The notes under the pieces: model-generated | Told to the model about the DNA's origin: nothing | Database searches by the model: none | Seen by the model: the letters and a program-made list of their open reading frames with translations, nothing else | Program-made: the position numbers and the translations under genes | Assembly: GCA_016748015.1 (NCBI GenBank) | Contig: JAAOMT010000503.1 | Location: 657,303-721,302 of the forward strand | Direction: 5' to 3' | Source: Geosiphon pyriformis | Taxonomy: Eukaryota > Glomeromycota > Glomeromycetes > Archaeosporales > Geosiphonaceae | Length of the DNA stretch: 64,000 bases | In this document: piece after piece, positions 1 to 9,651 of the stretch | How the letters are laid out: each line of letters starts with the position of its first letter | How positions within the stretch are numbered: the first letter of the stretch is position 1

Positions 1-254
1 ACACTCACTACAAACTTAAAGCAGCTCTTAGACTCTATGACTTGTTTAATACTTGTGAAAATGTTCTACAAAATCCAATACTGCAACCAATGAAAGTCCA
101 ATACATTGGCAAACTCACAGAACTGAAATTTCAACAATTTTCAGACCAGATTACTTCAATTATTTTAGATCACTATCTCAATATTACAGATAGTGCTTGG
201 ACTTCGATGGAGCTCAGTCTTGAGGAGAAAATTATGTTACCAGTAGAATTTTAG
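1..254 (+). pseudogene. 3' accessory ORF of a Ty3/gypsy-like element, C-terminal fragment
   Basis: The first 254 bases translate in one frame to about 80 residues that match, at most positions, the C-terminal third of the accessory ORF at 47042-47761 (shared blocks include LRLYDLF, IQYIGKLTELKFQQFSDQI and MELSLEE). As there, the ORF lies just upstream of an LTR and its stop codon falls about 20 bases inside it. The start lies left of the window. No known domain is recognised, so the function is unknown. It marks the 3' end of a plus-strand copy of the same subfamily as the minus-strand element at 46088-55941. Confidence 0.7.
222..231 (+). other. Polypurine tract of the left-edge LTR element
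   Basis: A run GAGGAGAAAA lies four bases upstream of the LTR start. It aligns with the purine run before the 3' LTR of the related element (47077-47086, minus strand). It lies inside the accessory ORF, where it encodes Glu-Glu-Lys. The priming role is inferred from position. Confidence 0.5.
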
Positions 255-442
255 CTATTAATTAGCATGAAATTACCCTTACAATTCCTATAATTCATTA
301 GTATATTAATATTATTTCAAATTATCATTTATTATTTAATCAATTATCACATATCATGATTCAATTAAAATAATCTAATTAGTATAACAGAAAGTAGGAT
401 AATCAAATTACACAATACCCTGAACTTTGTAACATTCAAAAA

Positions 443-567
443 TTCACAGAAATTCGCCGAAATTTACAGAAATTTGCCGAAATTATGAATAGTTCACCCA
501 AATTAATCAATAGTTCAGCGAAATAACTTATAGTTCATCAAAATGTATCTTTAGTTCATCGAAATTT
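443..567 (+). repeat. Tandem array of short GTTCACCGAAAT-like units in the LTR
   Basis: About six or seven imperfect copies of a unit of roughly 19-20 bases containing AGTTCA-C-GAAAT occur just upstream of the TATA box. The same array is present in the two 986-bp LTRs of the minus-strand element (about 46740-46870 and 55610-55740). Its position in U3 suggests an enhancer-like or regulator-binding array; that role is inferred. Confidence 0.7.
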
Positions 568-616
568 GAGCAAAGAGAAAAAGTGCAAGTTCATAGATTA
601 GTACTACAACAAGTTG

Positions 617-624
617 TATAAAAG
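617..624 (+). promoter_or_regulatory. TATA box of the LTR promoter
   Basis: TATAAAAG within the conserved string AACAAGTTGTATAAAAGAAG, 382 bases into the LTR. The same string is conserved in all three LTRs of this subfamily although the surroundings have drifted. Confidence 0.55.
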
Positions 625-1214
625 AAGAGCTTTTTTCTTCTGGAAAATGTATCTTACTTTAGATTTATCTCTTAAAACCATTCCTATACACACAAAAAAA
701 AAAATATCAAATAATTTAAAAAACCAAATTCTTTAATTATTGTACTTGGAAAAACCCCCAAAAACCCAACTAACATTTCGAAATTGATTAGCTACCAATT
801 TCAGTAAACTGTTAGTGACTCCAGGCCTGAATAAAAAACGTTTTTCTTGACAAAATTCTATTTCTTTTACATTTCTTTTATTTTTCTTTTATTTTCTTAT
901 TACAATCATTAGGGTAGCCTACAGACAAGATTCCTGTAGAAGAGTTGACTTTCACAGCAAAGTAACTATACATTTTAGTGAGCTTTCAGACGAGCAATTC
1001 TTGGGAAAGAGTTGATGTTTATTACAACGTAACTACATAAAGTAACTGGCAAAGAATTGGCCATTCCACTTATAAGTCCAGCAGTTCAAATTATAGGAGA
1101 TAATTTGAAGATAAATTCAGTTATTCGAGGTTCAACCACATCCAGAAAACGTGAATTCACAACAAACAGGCATCAATAACATTTAAGAAAAGAGACCAAA
1201 AACCTCTGATAACA

Positions 1215-1558
1215 CTGTCAATAAATTTTTTTTTGTTATTCTCAGTGGTGATTTTAATAAAGATGGCTCTCTTAAGTGTACAAGCTTCAAAAAATGCCTT
1301 GATTTAAGGCTAGTTAATTTTTTGGTTAGCAGTCTAATTGTAAAGAAGCCTACTTGGGCAAATTTTAGGGGCATTATTAAAACAATTAATTATGTGCTTA
1401 TTTCTCTAAATTTGATTAATGCAATAGTGCCTTATAATGTTTTAGAAGTTAACAAGTATTTTAACACAGATTACCAATTTGTTTCTGTGTCTGTAAGTTT
1501 GGGTAAACTTTTGGATATGCAGTTAAACTCTCTTTGCAAGCAAGCAAATAGGGATTAA
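1215..1558 (+). pseudogene. LINE endonuclease domain, C-terminal part
   Basis: The frame beginning near 1238 reads VILSGDFNKDGSL (the GDFN motif of APE-like endonucleases), then KPTWANF and a TINYVLIS block (usually xIDYxxxS). The final block reads NTDYQFVSVSV, where the family has the catalytic-site Ser/Thr-Asp-His; the His is Tyr here (CAT to TAT). The upstream Glu-containing part is lost behind the LTR. The endonuclease would nick target DNA for target-primed reverse transcription, but this copy is inactive. Confidence 0.75.
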
Positions 1559-2023
1559 TAGAAGTTTGGGTTCAAGGGTGCCAATGAAACTAAATGGAAC
1601 AATTTTAAGAGTGTCATGTTGGCCAATGCAGCAATGTTCTCAGATGAATTTGCTGTCTCTGCAAGATTCTCAGATTTGGACATAATGTAAGATATTGTTT
1701 ACAAGATAATAGTTATCTTAGCTAATAAGATGTTCAAGAAGAAATGGTTTAAGGATTTTGATAATGTCTTTACCAAGGAATCTTCAAAATTTTACAAATT
1801 AGAGCTTTTGGTTTCTAGAATTTTTAAGGCTTTACATGAGAAAAGTGGTATAAAGTTTAACTCTTTTATGAGATGCTAGATTTCTTTGGACAATGTTAAG
1901 GCTTTGGTCATTTAGAACATAGTAAACTCTAATGCTGGCTATGATTATATCCATTCTGCTTTCTTTAGTGCTAGAAGGTTTTATTATACTGCCAAACTTG
2001 CTAAATCTCTAAGGATTAAGAAG

Positions 2024-3665
2024 GTGAACATTAGGTCTGCTATTGATAAGAAAATAGAAAGCTTTGAGATGAATAAGGATCATATAATCAAGAGTGTGCA
2101 GGAGTGTTCTTTTCACAAAGTGGTACTTAATCATCTAGTGGTTGATAATAAGCTGATTCTAAAACCTGTTCTGGTTAAGTCTAAAATAGATGTGATCATA
2201 GAGGGGTGGACTAAAAAGCATAAAATAGCAGATGATATCTTTGGTAACTGGCATTACCAATATCAATCTTTGGAGTATGTTTTTGATAAGACTTTTTTTG
2301 GTGTTATGTGTTCAATTGAATTTGATGAATTTTTTGAAGTGGTTTCTAATCTGCCTAATGACAAAGCTGCTGGTCTATCAGATATATTAAATGAGCTTTG
2401 GAAGCATTGTGATAAGGCAATATTGGATATGCTTTTGGCGCTTTTGAATTCTTGTTTGTCTAGTAAATCAGTGCCTGGCTTTTGGAGAGAGGCTTGGATC
2501 TCAATAATTTCCAAACCATATGAATGGGAGGGTGTCTTAATGAATACCTGTTCTATTGCTTTAATTAAAACAGTTTGTAAGATTTTTTCTAAGATTCTCT
2601 CTAACAGAATTTCTTTGGCATACAGCACTTTCAATATTTTTTGTGGGGACAATTTTTTGGTTTTAAAAGATATAATGACTCAGTTTCCTATTTTTGCAAG
2701 ACATGGAGAAAACATACAATTCAGTTGGCTAAAAACATCTTGAGAAGAGTTTGGTTAGGATCAAAATGTGCAGCAAATTTATTCGATTTTTTGGTAGTAT
2801 TTATAAGAATCACACCAACTGAATTATGACAGATTTTGGTTTGACAGATAATTATTGTATGCACAATGATTTGGACCAAGAAAAAATATTCTTTCTCTTC
2901 CTGTGGTGCATATTTTATGATCCTCTATTGTGTGAAGTCAAGCATCAGAAAAGTGTGTGTGAGTACAGATTGAATTCTTATTTTATTTCCAGAAGTGGTC
3001 GCACTGAATCTCAGACTGGACTTTTTTCTTTTTTTACTATTGGCACTTTTGTTGATAATACAATTTGGGTTGGTAGTAGTCAAAGTGCTACTCAACATAT
3101 TCTCAATGTTGCTGGTGAATTTTTTCAAATCAATAACATTTTAATCAATAATGACAAAATGGTAGCCATTCCCATCAATAGCAGAGTTAACAATTCTTCT
3201 CTTTTTATTAGTGGTTCACCAATTTCCATTGCCAAAAAGGGTGAATCTCATCAGTATCTGGGTATTTATCTTTCAACTAAAGACCTTTTGAAGCCTAGTT
3301 TGGCTAAGACACATTCAGATGTTTGTTTTTTTACCAATCTAGTCTTGAGAAAAACTGTCTCAGATAAACAGTTCTTGTATTTGGTTTTAGTAGTTTTTTA
3401 TCCTATAGTCAGCTATAGGATGCAGTTCAGCTTTGTTTCTGTTGGTATGTATAACAAGTGGAATGCTCTGATTCATAAGAGCTTGAAGCTTAAATCCAGT
3501 CTACTATTTGATTTCTCTGGTGATACAATTCACCACTCTTCTTTTTATGATTTGAAATCTTTTTTACAAGTTCAATCTAAAAGTAAGATTGCTTTTCTTG
3601 TTAGTTTTATGAACTTTAGTGGAATTATGGGTCACTTGTTTTCTTACAGATTTCATAACTTGTAA
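2024..3665 (+). pseudogene. LINE reverse transcriptase domain
   Basis: Blocks in order: LPNDKAAG (about 2350), PGFWREAWISIISKPYEWEG, ALIKTVCKIFSKILSNRIS, a broken palm region (frame changes near 2640-2830), and TFVDNTIWVG at about 3045-3074. The FVDN motif replaces the family FxDD active site: the second Asp is Asn (AAT). The thumb region SHQYLGIYLS follows. Several frames are needed to read it, with stops at family-conserved positions. The coding sequence is enriched in T and A over what the residues require. Confidence 0.85.
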
Positions 3666-4039
3666 GTTCTATGTTGGCACCCTGTTTATTCATTAAGTTC
3701 TTTTGTACACATTTGTGTTAGTGCTTCTAATAATTTTCTGACAGACATAGTTCATATTCTTCTTAATTGCAATTTGTTCCTGAGTGGCTTTTTGGCCAGT
3801 TTCTTTTGGTTTCATGGTGGAATTCTCATGTTTGCTGTTCTGAATAAGTCAAGTTTTCTTAAGTTTCTCTTTTTTCTCCATTGGTATGACATAGTTTTTG
3901 TGAATCAACTTTGTAATAATCATGATGCTGTCTTTGATTGATGTACTTTTAGGTAATAGAAGAAACTGGACTCCTGTGGCCCTTTTCTTAAGTGGTTCAA
4001 AATTTTTACAACATTTTTCAATAGTGTAACTTCTTTTTT

Positions 4040-4667
4040 TGCTCATCTTTTGGCTTTGAGTGGAGTTGGTTCTTTGAACATTCTTAACTTTGGTGATTTT
4101 GTGTCTGTTTGTGACAATTTCTTTTGGGTTGGTTCTGGTAGTTTATCTGTATATACAAATGGGTTTTTGAAAGATTTGGGTACAGTCAACTGTAAGGCTG
4201 GCACTGCCACTTTTTTCAAGGACATTAATTTGGTTTGAGTGTTGGTATATCAGGTTTGATGTCTTCTACTATGGCAGAATTGCAGACTATTGCATTGGCT
4301 CTAGAGTGTGTTCTCTTGTCTAGTTTTGTTCACTTGTTTTTGAATAGTCAATCTGCTTTGGATGCTTGTAAGTTGGAATTGGGCCTGGTATATTTTGACT
4401 TTCACAATCAGTATTGGATTGAATGTTAACATATAGTTAATGTTATTTATAGTAAGAATTTGAGAGTTAGTTGGCACAAGGTAAAGAGTCACTCAGACAT
4501 TATTGAGAATAAGCTTGCCAACGTAATTGCTGGTACCACTTTTTTCTCTGGTTGGTGTTTTTTTCCTTGCTTGGATGAATGCTTTATAGTGGCTGATAGT
4601 AATGTTGTTTCTGGCAATTTTAGACATTTTGTATGTGATGTTTATCATTCTATTTGTCATGTATACT
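4040..4667 (+). pseudogene. LINE RNase H domain, catalytic Asp residues replaced by Asn
   Basis: The order of RNase H motifs is clear: SVYTNGFLKDLG (family YTDGS), MAELQTIALAL, LFLNSQSALDAC (family xxSDSQ) and VSWHKVKSHSDIIENKLANVIA. The first and third acidic residues, and the Asp of the last helix, are Asn here; each change can come from G to A in an Asp codon. The domain would remove RNA from RNA:DNA hybrids; this copy cannot. After it comes a Cys-rich tail (about 4700-5430). Confidence 0.8.
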
Positions 4668-5565
4668 GAGAGATTGGCTCTTGTTCCAAGTTTTTAATGG
4701 GCAGTCTACTTTCTGAAATTGATTGGCTCTACTTGTCACTGGTGTGGGATCCTGATTTACACATGGCTATTGGTTTTACTGGTAGGCTCTTGGCTAGTGT
4801 ATGTACTTATTTTATAAAAGCCTTGTATTATCGACTGCCTGTTGTCGTTCAGAAACATCTTTATAACAAATATTATCCTAGTGTGTTGTGTTTGTATTGT
4901 GGTAATGTAGAGGTGTTAGATCATGTGTTTTTTTGTAAGGTCAACAATTCTGTTAGACATCAAATATTAGACTCCCACGTGGCTTCTTGGAAGACTTTTT
5001 CTGGTTTCTTTCACTTCTCTTTAAGTGTGCTATAGCTGTTGTTATTTTGTGTTTCTGATTCCTCTGTATCCATGGCTCTTCATAAGGGTTTTGTTTTTAA
5101 TAGTTGGTTTTGTAAAGCTGTTTTCATTTTCTATAATCCCAAGATTGCTGGTTTGGAGGTTGTCAAATTTGCGTGCTTTTCTGGTCTCACTTTTTGGGAT
5201 AAAGTCTGGATGGTTTGTGTTAAACATTGTGCCTATATAGAAAAAGCCAAATTGATTCCATTGAATGGTTCAGTTCTTGTGTTAATTTCTGGTCTAGTAT
5301 TAGAATTTTCTGTTGGTGTGGTTAAATTGCTTGGCATCACCAAAGCTTTTGGTATTCATTTTGAGTTCCACAAATTTTGTTTATTTTTTTCAGATATAAG
5401 TGACTCAGTCTTAGTTCATATAATTGCATAGTATTGTTTTGGTCAGCCCAAATGACTGATTATATGTAAAAAGTACATAATTTATGCCTAATTTAAATTA
5501 TTTCCTTAATGTATAACACTAGGTAATATTTGGATTTCATTCATTAAATAATAATAATAATAATA

Positions 5566-6890
5566 AAATAATTTCTATAATACTTGGTATTTTTAAAATT
5601 AAAATTTAATTTAACTTATATTAATAAATAATAATTAATTACAAAAAACATTAATTAAAATAATAAAACAAAAATTATCAATATTTAATATTAATTTATT
5701 TAATAAAATTTTATATTAAAGCTATTAAAAAAATTTTAAATTATCTAAAAATTATTTATTTGTTAAATTTATATTTGTATATTTTTACCAAAAAATTTTT
5801 ACAATATATTTAACTTATAAATATTAATTTTTTTGTTTTATAATTGTTTTAATTTGTTAACAAATTAAGAAATATAATTAATATAAATATTTATTAATTA
5901 TTAATAATTTCAAAAATAAAACAAATTAGAATAAATTTAAATTAATGTTTAAAACAAAAATAAATTAACAAAAATTTAAAAAAACAATATTTGTTTTATT
6001 ATTAAACAAATTATATTATATTTTTCTTAAAAATAAGATTTAAATCCATTAAGAACTGTTTTTTTATTAATAATTAAAATTATTTTTAACATATTTAATT
6101 ATATTAATATTTAATAATAATACAACTAAATTAATTTATTTATTATTAAAATTTATTACTATTTTTTAATTTTTAAGTTGTTTTTAAAAAAAAAACTTAT
6201 TAAAAAATTACTTATAAAAAAGTTTTTTCATTTATAAATTTACTAATTGTATTTTTAATATATTTAATTAATTTAAAATAGTATTATTATATATTATAAA
6301 ACTTACTAATTTTATGAAAAAAAATAGTTATACTTAAATTAAAGATACATAAAAAGTTATTTTAATTAACAATTAAATTAAAACTTAAAATATTTAAACA
6401 TTATTTTTTTTTAAAAGATATTGTCAAATTTTAATATTAAAACTTAAAGCCAAAACTAAAGTTTTTGTTTATTTTTAAACTGTTTTTTTAAGTATTTTTA
6501 CAATATTAACATTATTATTAAACTTCAAAATAAATTCAATATTATAAAACAATAACTTAATAAAATAATAACTAAATACTTAAGACAATTTAATTAAATA
6601 CTTTATTAAATTAAAGCTATTAAAAATAATTATTATAATAAATTTCAAATTCTTAATCAATTTATTAAAAAAATAAAAAGTAATATTTTTAAATAAATTA
6701 GGTTTTATTATTTTAATACTCTTTAAACAGTTGTTATTTTAGCTTATAATTTTGAATTTATTGAAAAAAAACTGATTACAACAAAATAATTAATACAAAA
6801 ATCTTAAAAAAAATCATCTCAAAAAATAGAAAATTATCTTGTTAATACAAAACTTTAATCATTAAATTATTATTAATTATTTTATTAATA
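5566..6890. other. A+T-rich gene-free region
   Basis: Mostly A and T with long homopolymers, short AAT/TTA runs and no reading frame with protein-like composition. No structured RNA, LTR ends or coding remnants are recognised. It resembles the larger desert at 31061-35959 and is probably very old, mutated transposon sequence. Confidence 0.6.
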
Positions 6891-7227
6891 AAATTAATAT
6901 TTTAGCAATCATTTTACTTAACAACAACAAATTCAACAAAATTTGCTAATCTGCTATTATTGTTAAAAGTAAAAATATATCAAGACAAAATGTTTTTTAC
7001 TTATGGCTTACCAAAAATCAAGTTTACATTAATTCATAAAATTTACTCAATTATAATTATATTATTACATTTCAAAATCAATATTTAAATATTCATACAA
7101 AATTACTCTCAACAGTAACCACCACACCAATAATATTCACATTAGTATTACCAACAAAATTATTCAGCATAACCACAAAAATTTTATATTCAAAACCCAA
7201 ATAGGAGACCAAATTCAAAACCTCAAA
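6891..7227 (+). pseudogene. Degraded Gln/Tyr-rich reading frame upstream of the AT-hook gene
   Basis: From about 7095 one frame reads short stretches such as QNYSQQ, YYQQNYSA and PQKFYIQNPNRRPNSKPQNAR, broken by TAA/TAG codons that sit where CAA/CAG (Gln) would fit. The composition resembles the low-complexity region that follows Gag in the LTR elements further right (around 40400-40700 and 58800-59050). It may be a retrotransposon remnant or a mutated low-complexity exon. Weakly supported. Confidence 0.3.
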
Positions 7228-8172
7228 ATGCTAGGTGAAGCTTCCTCCAGCAAATCTTCCGCAAAATTGCCACAGGTATCTCCAAGAAAAGTCATCCCCC
7301 AAACACATTTTAAGGTTGAACAAAGTATGTTATTCACACATTCCTCAATTATTCAAATCAAAAGTAGCATGCGCTTATTCCAAAACCTTTTACAGGTTCT
7401 TTAAGAAAAGTGGTGGATTTTATGAAACAATACCAAAATCAAATTAACGCGCAACATGATTTTGAACCAGGGGATTCCCAAGATCAGAACGCCTTTGATA
7501 TGACAACTGTAAAATATCATTTTAATTATTCTTCATTTGCTATTTATAACTCGCAAACATATTCTAATGTTTTGAACTAGGCATTCGATCTAACAGAACG
7601 TAAGCAATATAATTAAATCTTGACAAATTCAAGCAAGTTTTCAAATTTATATATGCTTCATTTTAGATGATTACAACTCTCTGGATCAAGATTATCAATG
7701 TGCTCACGATTATTTGGCATATGTGGTTAAATCAGTTAACCCGAATCATGATGGCGAGGCTCCCTCTCTCACGACCCGAGGTATATCATTATTTATAAAG
7801 TGTATTACCTTGTTTTAACATTACATTTTTCTCCTTTTTCAAACATTAATAGCTTCTGGAATCCTAGCCACCTTGGTCGAGAATCTTGTGACCACACTTC
7901 CGGCTAGAGCAACTTATGTCCAATTCTTGGCCTTGAGAACCGGTCTCTCTGAGGCCAAGAAAGCTCAAAGCTCTGGCGGTCCCTTTCAGGTTAGGGCCCC
8001 GAAAACCAATCTGCTCTCAATACCCGAAAAATCTTGGGGTTTTGATTGGACTTCTCCCGCTGAATCTGCTCGTCGTCGGGGTCGTCCTCGTCGCCAAGAT
8101 GTGAACGAGGGACCCGGACCTCGAACGGGCACTCTTAAGAGGCGTCGGGGAGAGGGATCCAGGAAAAAGTGA
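7228..8172 (+). CDS. Uncharacterised 220-residue protein with a C-terminal AT-hook, five exons
   Basis: I do not recognise a family. A continuous 663-base reading frame appears when four introns are removed: exons 7228-7324, 7396-7508, 7581-7599, 7667-7780 and 7853-8172. Introns start GTATGT, GTAAAA, GTAAGC and GTATAT and end TTTTACAG, GAACTAG, ATTTTAG and TTAATAG. Exon 3 is only 19 bases. The N-terminal third is polar with basic patches; the middle (residues about 75-130) could be a small helical domain (motif CAHDYLAYVVKSVN). The C-terminus has R188-R190 G191-R192-P193 R194-R195, a good AT-hook for minor-groove DNA binding, then another basic run ending RKK. The last exon is far richer in G+C than its surroundings, which argues that it is a maintained gene. 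Start: the first in-frame ATG after the degraded Gln-rich stretch; the frame is open further upstream, so the start is uncertain. A nuclear, DNA-associated role is inferred from the AT-hook only. Confidence 0.6.
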
Positions 8173-8380
8173 GACAAAAAAGAGTAGCGAGTTTGTAAAA
8201 CGGGTAAATATGTTGCTGAATAAAGTTAAGATGTTTCAATAAATAGAGTCTTAGCAACATTTCCAAATGATATGAATTTGCAATTAATTTTTACTCCCCC
8301 CTTGAATAATCATATTAAATTGGAAAAAATTGTTGATGGCAACATTTTGCGATAAGTACCAAAATTTTTGAATCAAATAA

Positions 8381-9096
8381 AAATATAATATCCGGGCAAC
8401 GCTCCGGATTAATTCTTTCGATGAGAGTATCACTTTGAGAAAAATTCGGAAGCTTTCAAAGATTGAACTGACTTTTTTCCAACCAATTAATGATTTTGAA
8501 TTCCCACCGTTTGATTTAGACACCGATCTTTATGTATGGATTGTAATACACCAATAGTACCAGGCATTGCTAAGTAACATTACTATTTCTTCCATTGCCC
8601 TCAGAAAGATCAAGACTCCATCAAGTATTGCCCAGAGGAGGATCCCCGAGCGCTATTTTCATCTCTGTTCATTACAGCCCCAGGTTAGGGGTTGTACACT
8701 TCGGGCTCTCCGATGCTTTTTATGTTATCACACTAGCTACAACACGGGCTTCTAACTCCTCGGCGATCAGACATTGACAGAAACGAGAATGTGCCCAACA
8801 GAGGATTTTCTGGACCTTTTACCCAACTTTTCTCAAACCGCGGAATGAAGATTGTCAAACTCGCGAATGAGCACAATCGCCTTTCTGTGGATTTCACTCT
8901 GCAGACGCAGTCCTTCGTCGGGAAAGAGTTTACGAAGGCCAGGATCAATAGACTGCATGAACGTGGGTTTCGTAGACTTGTTTTTGGGTCTCATCGACAC
9001 CGGAAAACCTCCATTATTTGGTTTATCGAGAAGGAAAATCTTCTTCATTATGCGAAATATATTTTATTGGATGAGAGAAAAAGAATGGGAGTATAA
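8381..9096 (+). CDS. Uncharacterised spliced gene, 5' end unresolved
   Basis: No family recognised. Three exons join in frame: up to 8533 (ends DLDTDLY), 8605-8683 (KDQDSIKYCPEEDPRALF and on) and 8771-9096 (ends DERKRMGV then TAA). Introns 8534-8604 (GTATGG...CCTCAG) and 8684-8770 (GTTAGG...GATCAG) are both needed to keep the frame. The product is about 170 residues or more, basic, rich in Arg/His/Lys in its last third (RINRLHERGFRRL), with no signal peptide or membrane segment. The first exon is open from 8381 without a usable ATG; a candidate upstream exon starts at 8272 (MNLQLIFTPP) but no clean donor joins it. It lies between the AT-hook gene and the JmjC gene in the same orientation. The base composition is clearly coding-like against A+T-rich flanks. 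Confidence 0.45.
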
Positions 9097-9651
9097 TCAA
9101 AAAAATAAAAAGTTTGATAAAACAATGTTTTATATAATATTACGTAAACAAATTAAAACAATTTTTAAATACAGTTATCATGTAAAAAATCAATTTCTAA
9201 AAATCAATTAATTGAATTTTGAAATAAATTTATTTAAAATAAAAATCAATAATTTCAATTTAAAATTAAAATTTCCATATTTATAAATTATTAATTTTAA
9301 AAAAATTATTTTCTATAGTTAATCACAATATAAATATTTGTTGATTATTTTTTCAAAACCCTCACTTATTTTTTTCCTGGAATTGAGATTATTACTCATT
9401 GCCAATACGATTGACAGGTATGGTTAGTCCCAAACGGCTAGTCTTGCAGATTGATTGTCTCAAAAGCACCAAACTTCAAACAAAAAGTTTCGTCTCGAAC
9501 AGAAAACCTCATTATAAAAGTTTATTTCAAAGGCAAATACATCTAATAACTTTCTTTTCATATCACCCTTTGTTTGAATAGCCTTATTGGCTATTGACTC
9601 TTAAGAAAAGATCCTAGCTATATCATCTTTCGAAACATCTTCGATAGCCTA
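9097..9651. other. Intergenic, A+T-rich, probable promoter and 5' UTR of the JmjC gene
   Basis: 9097-9360 is A+T-rich with no coding signal. 9390-9651 is more mixed and probably holds the 5' UTR of the demethylase gene. A 60-codon frame at 9399-9581 has no intron signals or recognisable motif and is not called. Confidence 0.4.

Larger units (their letters stand above)
235..1214 (+). repeat. LTR (about 980 bp) of the left-edge Ty3/gypsy-like element
   Basis: Begins TGTTACC and ends GATAACA. It is collinear with the reverse complement of the two 986-bp LTRs at 46088-47073 and 54956-55941: it shares the CCGAAAT-type repeats, the TATA region, the AATTAGCATGAAATTAC start and the AGAGACCAAAAACCTC end. 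The sequence just downstream is LINE endonuclease coding sequence, so this LTR is inserted in the LINE. Only one end of the element is in the window, so the target duplication cannot be tested. Confidence 0.85.
1215..5565 (+). mobile_element. Decayed LINE (non-LTR retrotransposon), 5' end interrupted by an LTR
   Basis: Successive reading-frame blocks give an endonuclease end, a reverse transcriptase, an RNase H and a C-terminal Cys-rich region with motif CLYCGNVEVLDHVFFC, in the order expected for an APE-type LINE ORF2. The element ends in a 3' UTR and an (AAT)n run at 5547-5565, a common LINE tail. The 5' part (ORF1 and the start of ORF2) is missing because the LTR at 235-1214 cuts into the endonuclease region. 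Many stops and several frameshifts show it is dead. A second, more degraded remnant of the same family is at 35960-36530 on the minus strand. Confidence 0.9.

Noticed and set aside
443-567. CRISPR-like array of short repeats
   Set aside because: Units are imperfect, directly adjacent without uniform spacers, and lie in the U3 of an LTR in a eukaryotic genome.
7873-8172. Free-standing 99-codon gene starting MVENLVTTLP
   Set aside because: It is exon 5 of the spliced AT-hook gene (with a GTG/ATG-type false start); the frame continues upstream through good splice sites.
8540-9100. rRNA fragment, suggested by the G+C-rich block and the phrase GCTACAACACGGGC
   Set aside because: The surrounding sequence does not follow any rRNA region I know, and the block is explained by exons of a spliced gene.
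9399-9581. 60-codon frame upstream of the JmjC gene
   Set aside because: No homology-like motif, position fits a 5' UTR, and it has no splice connection to the PHD exon.
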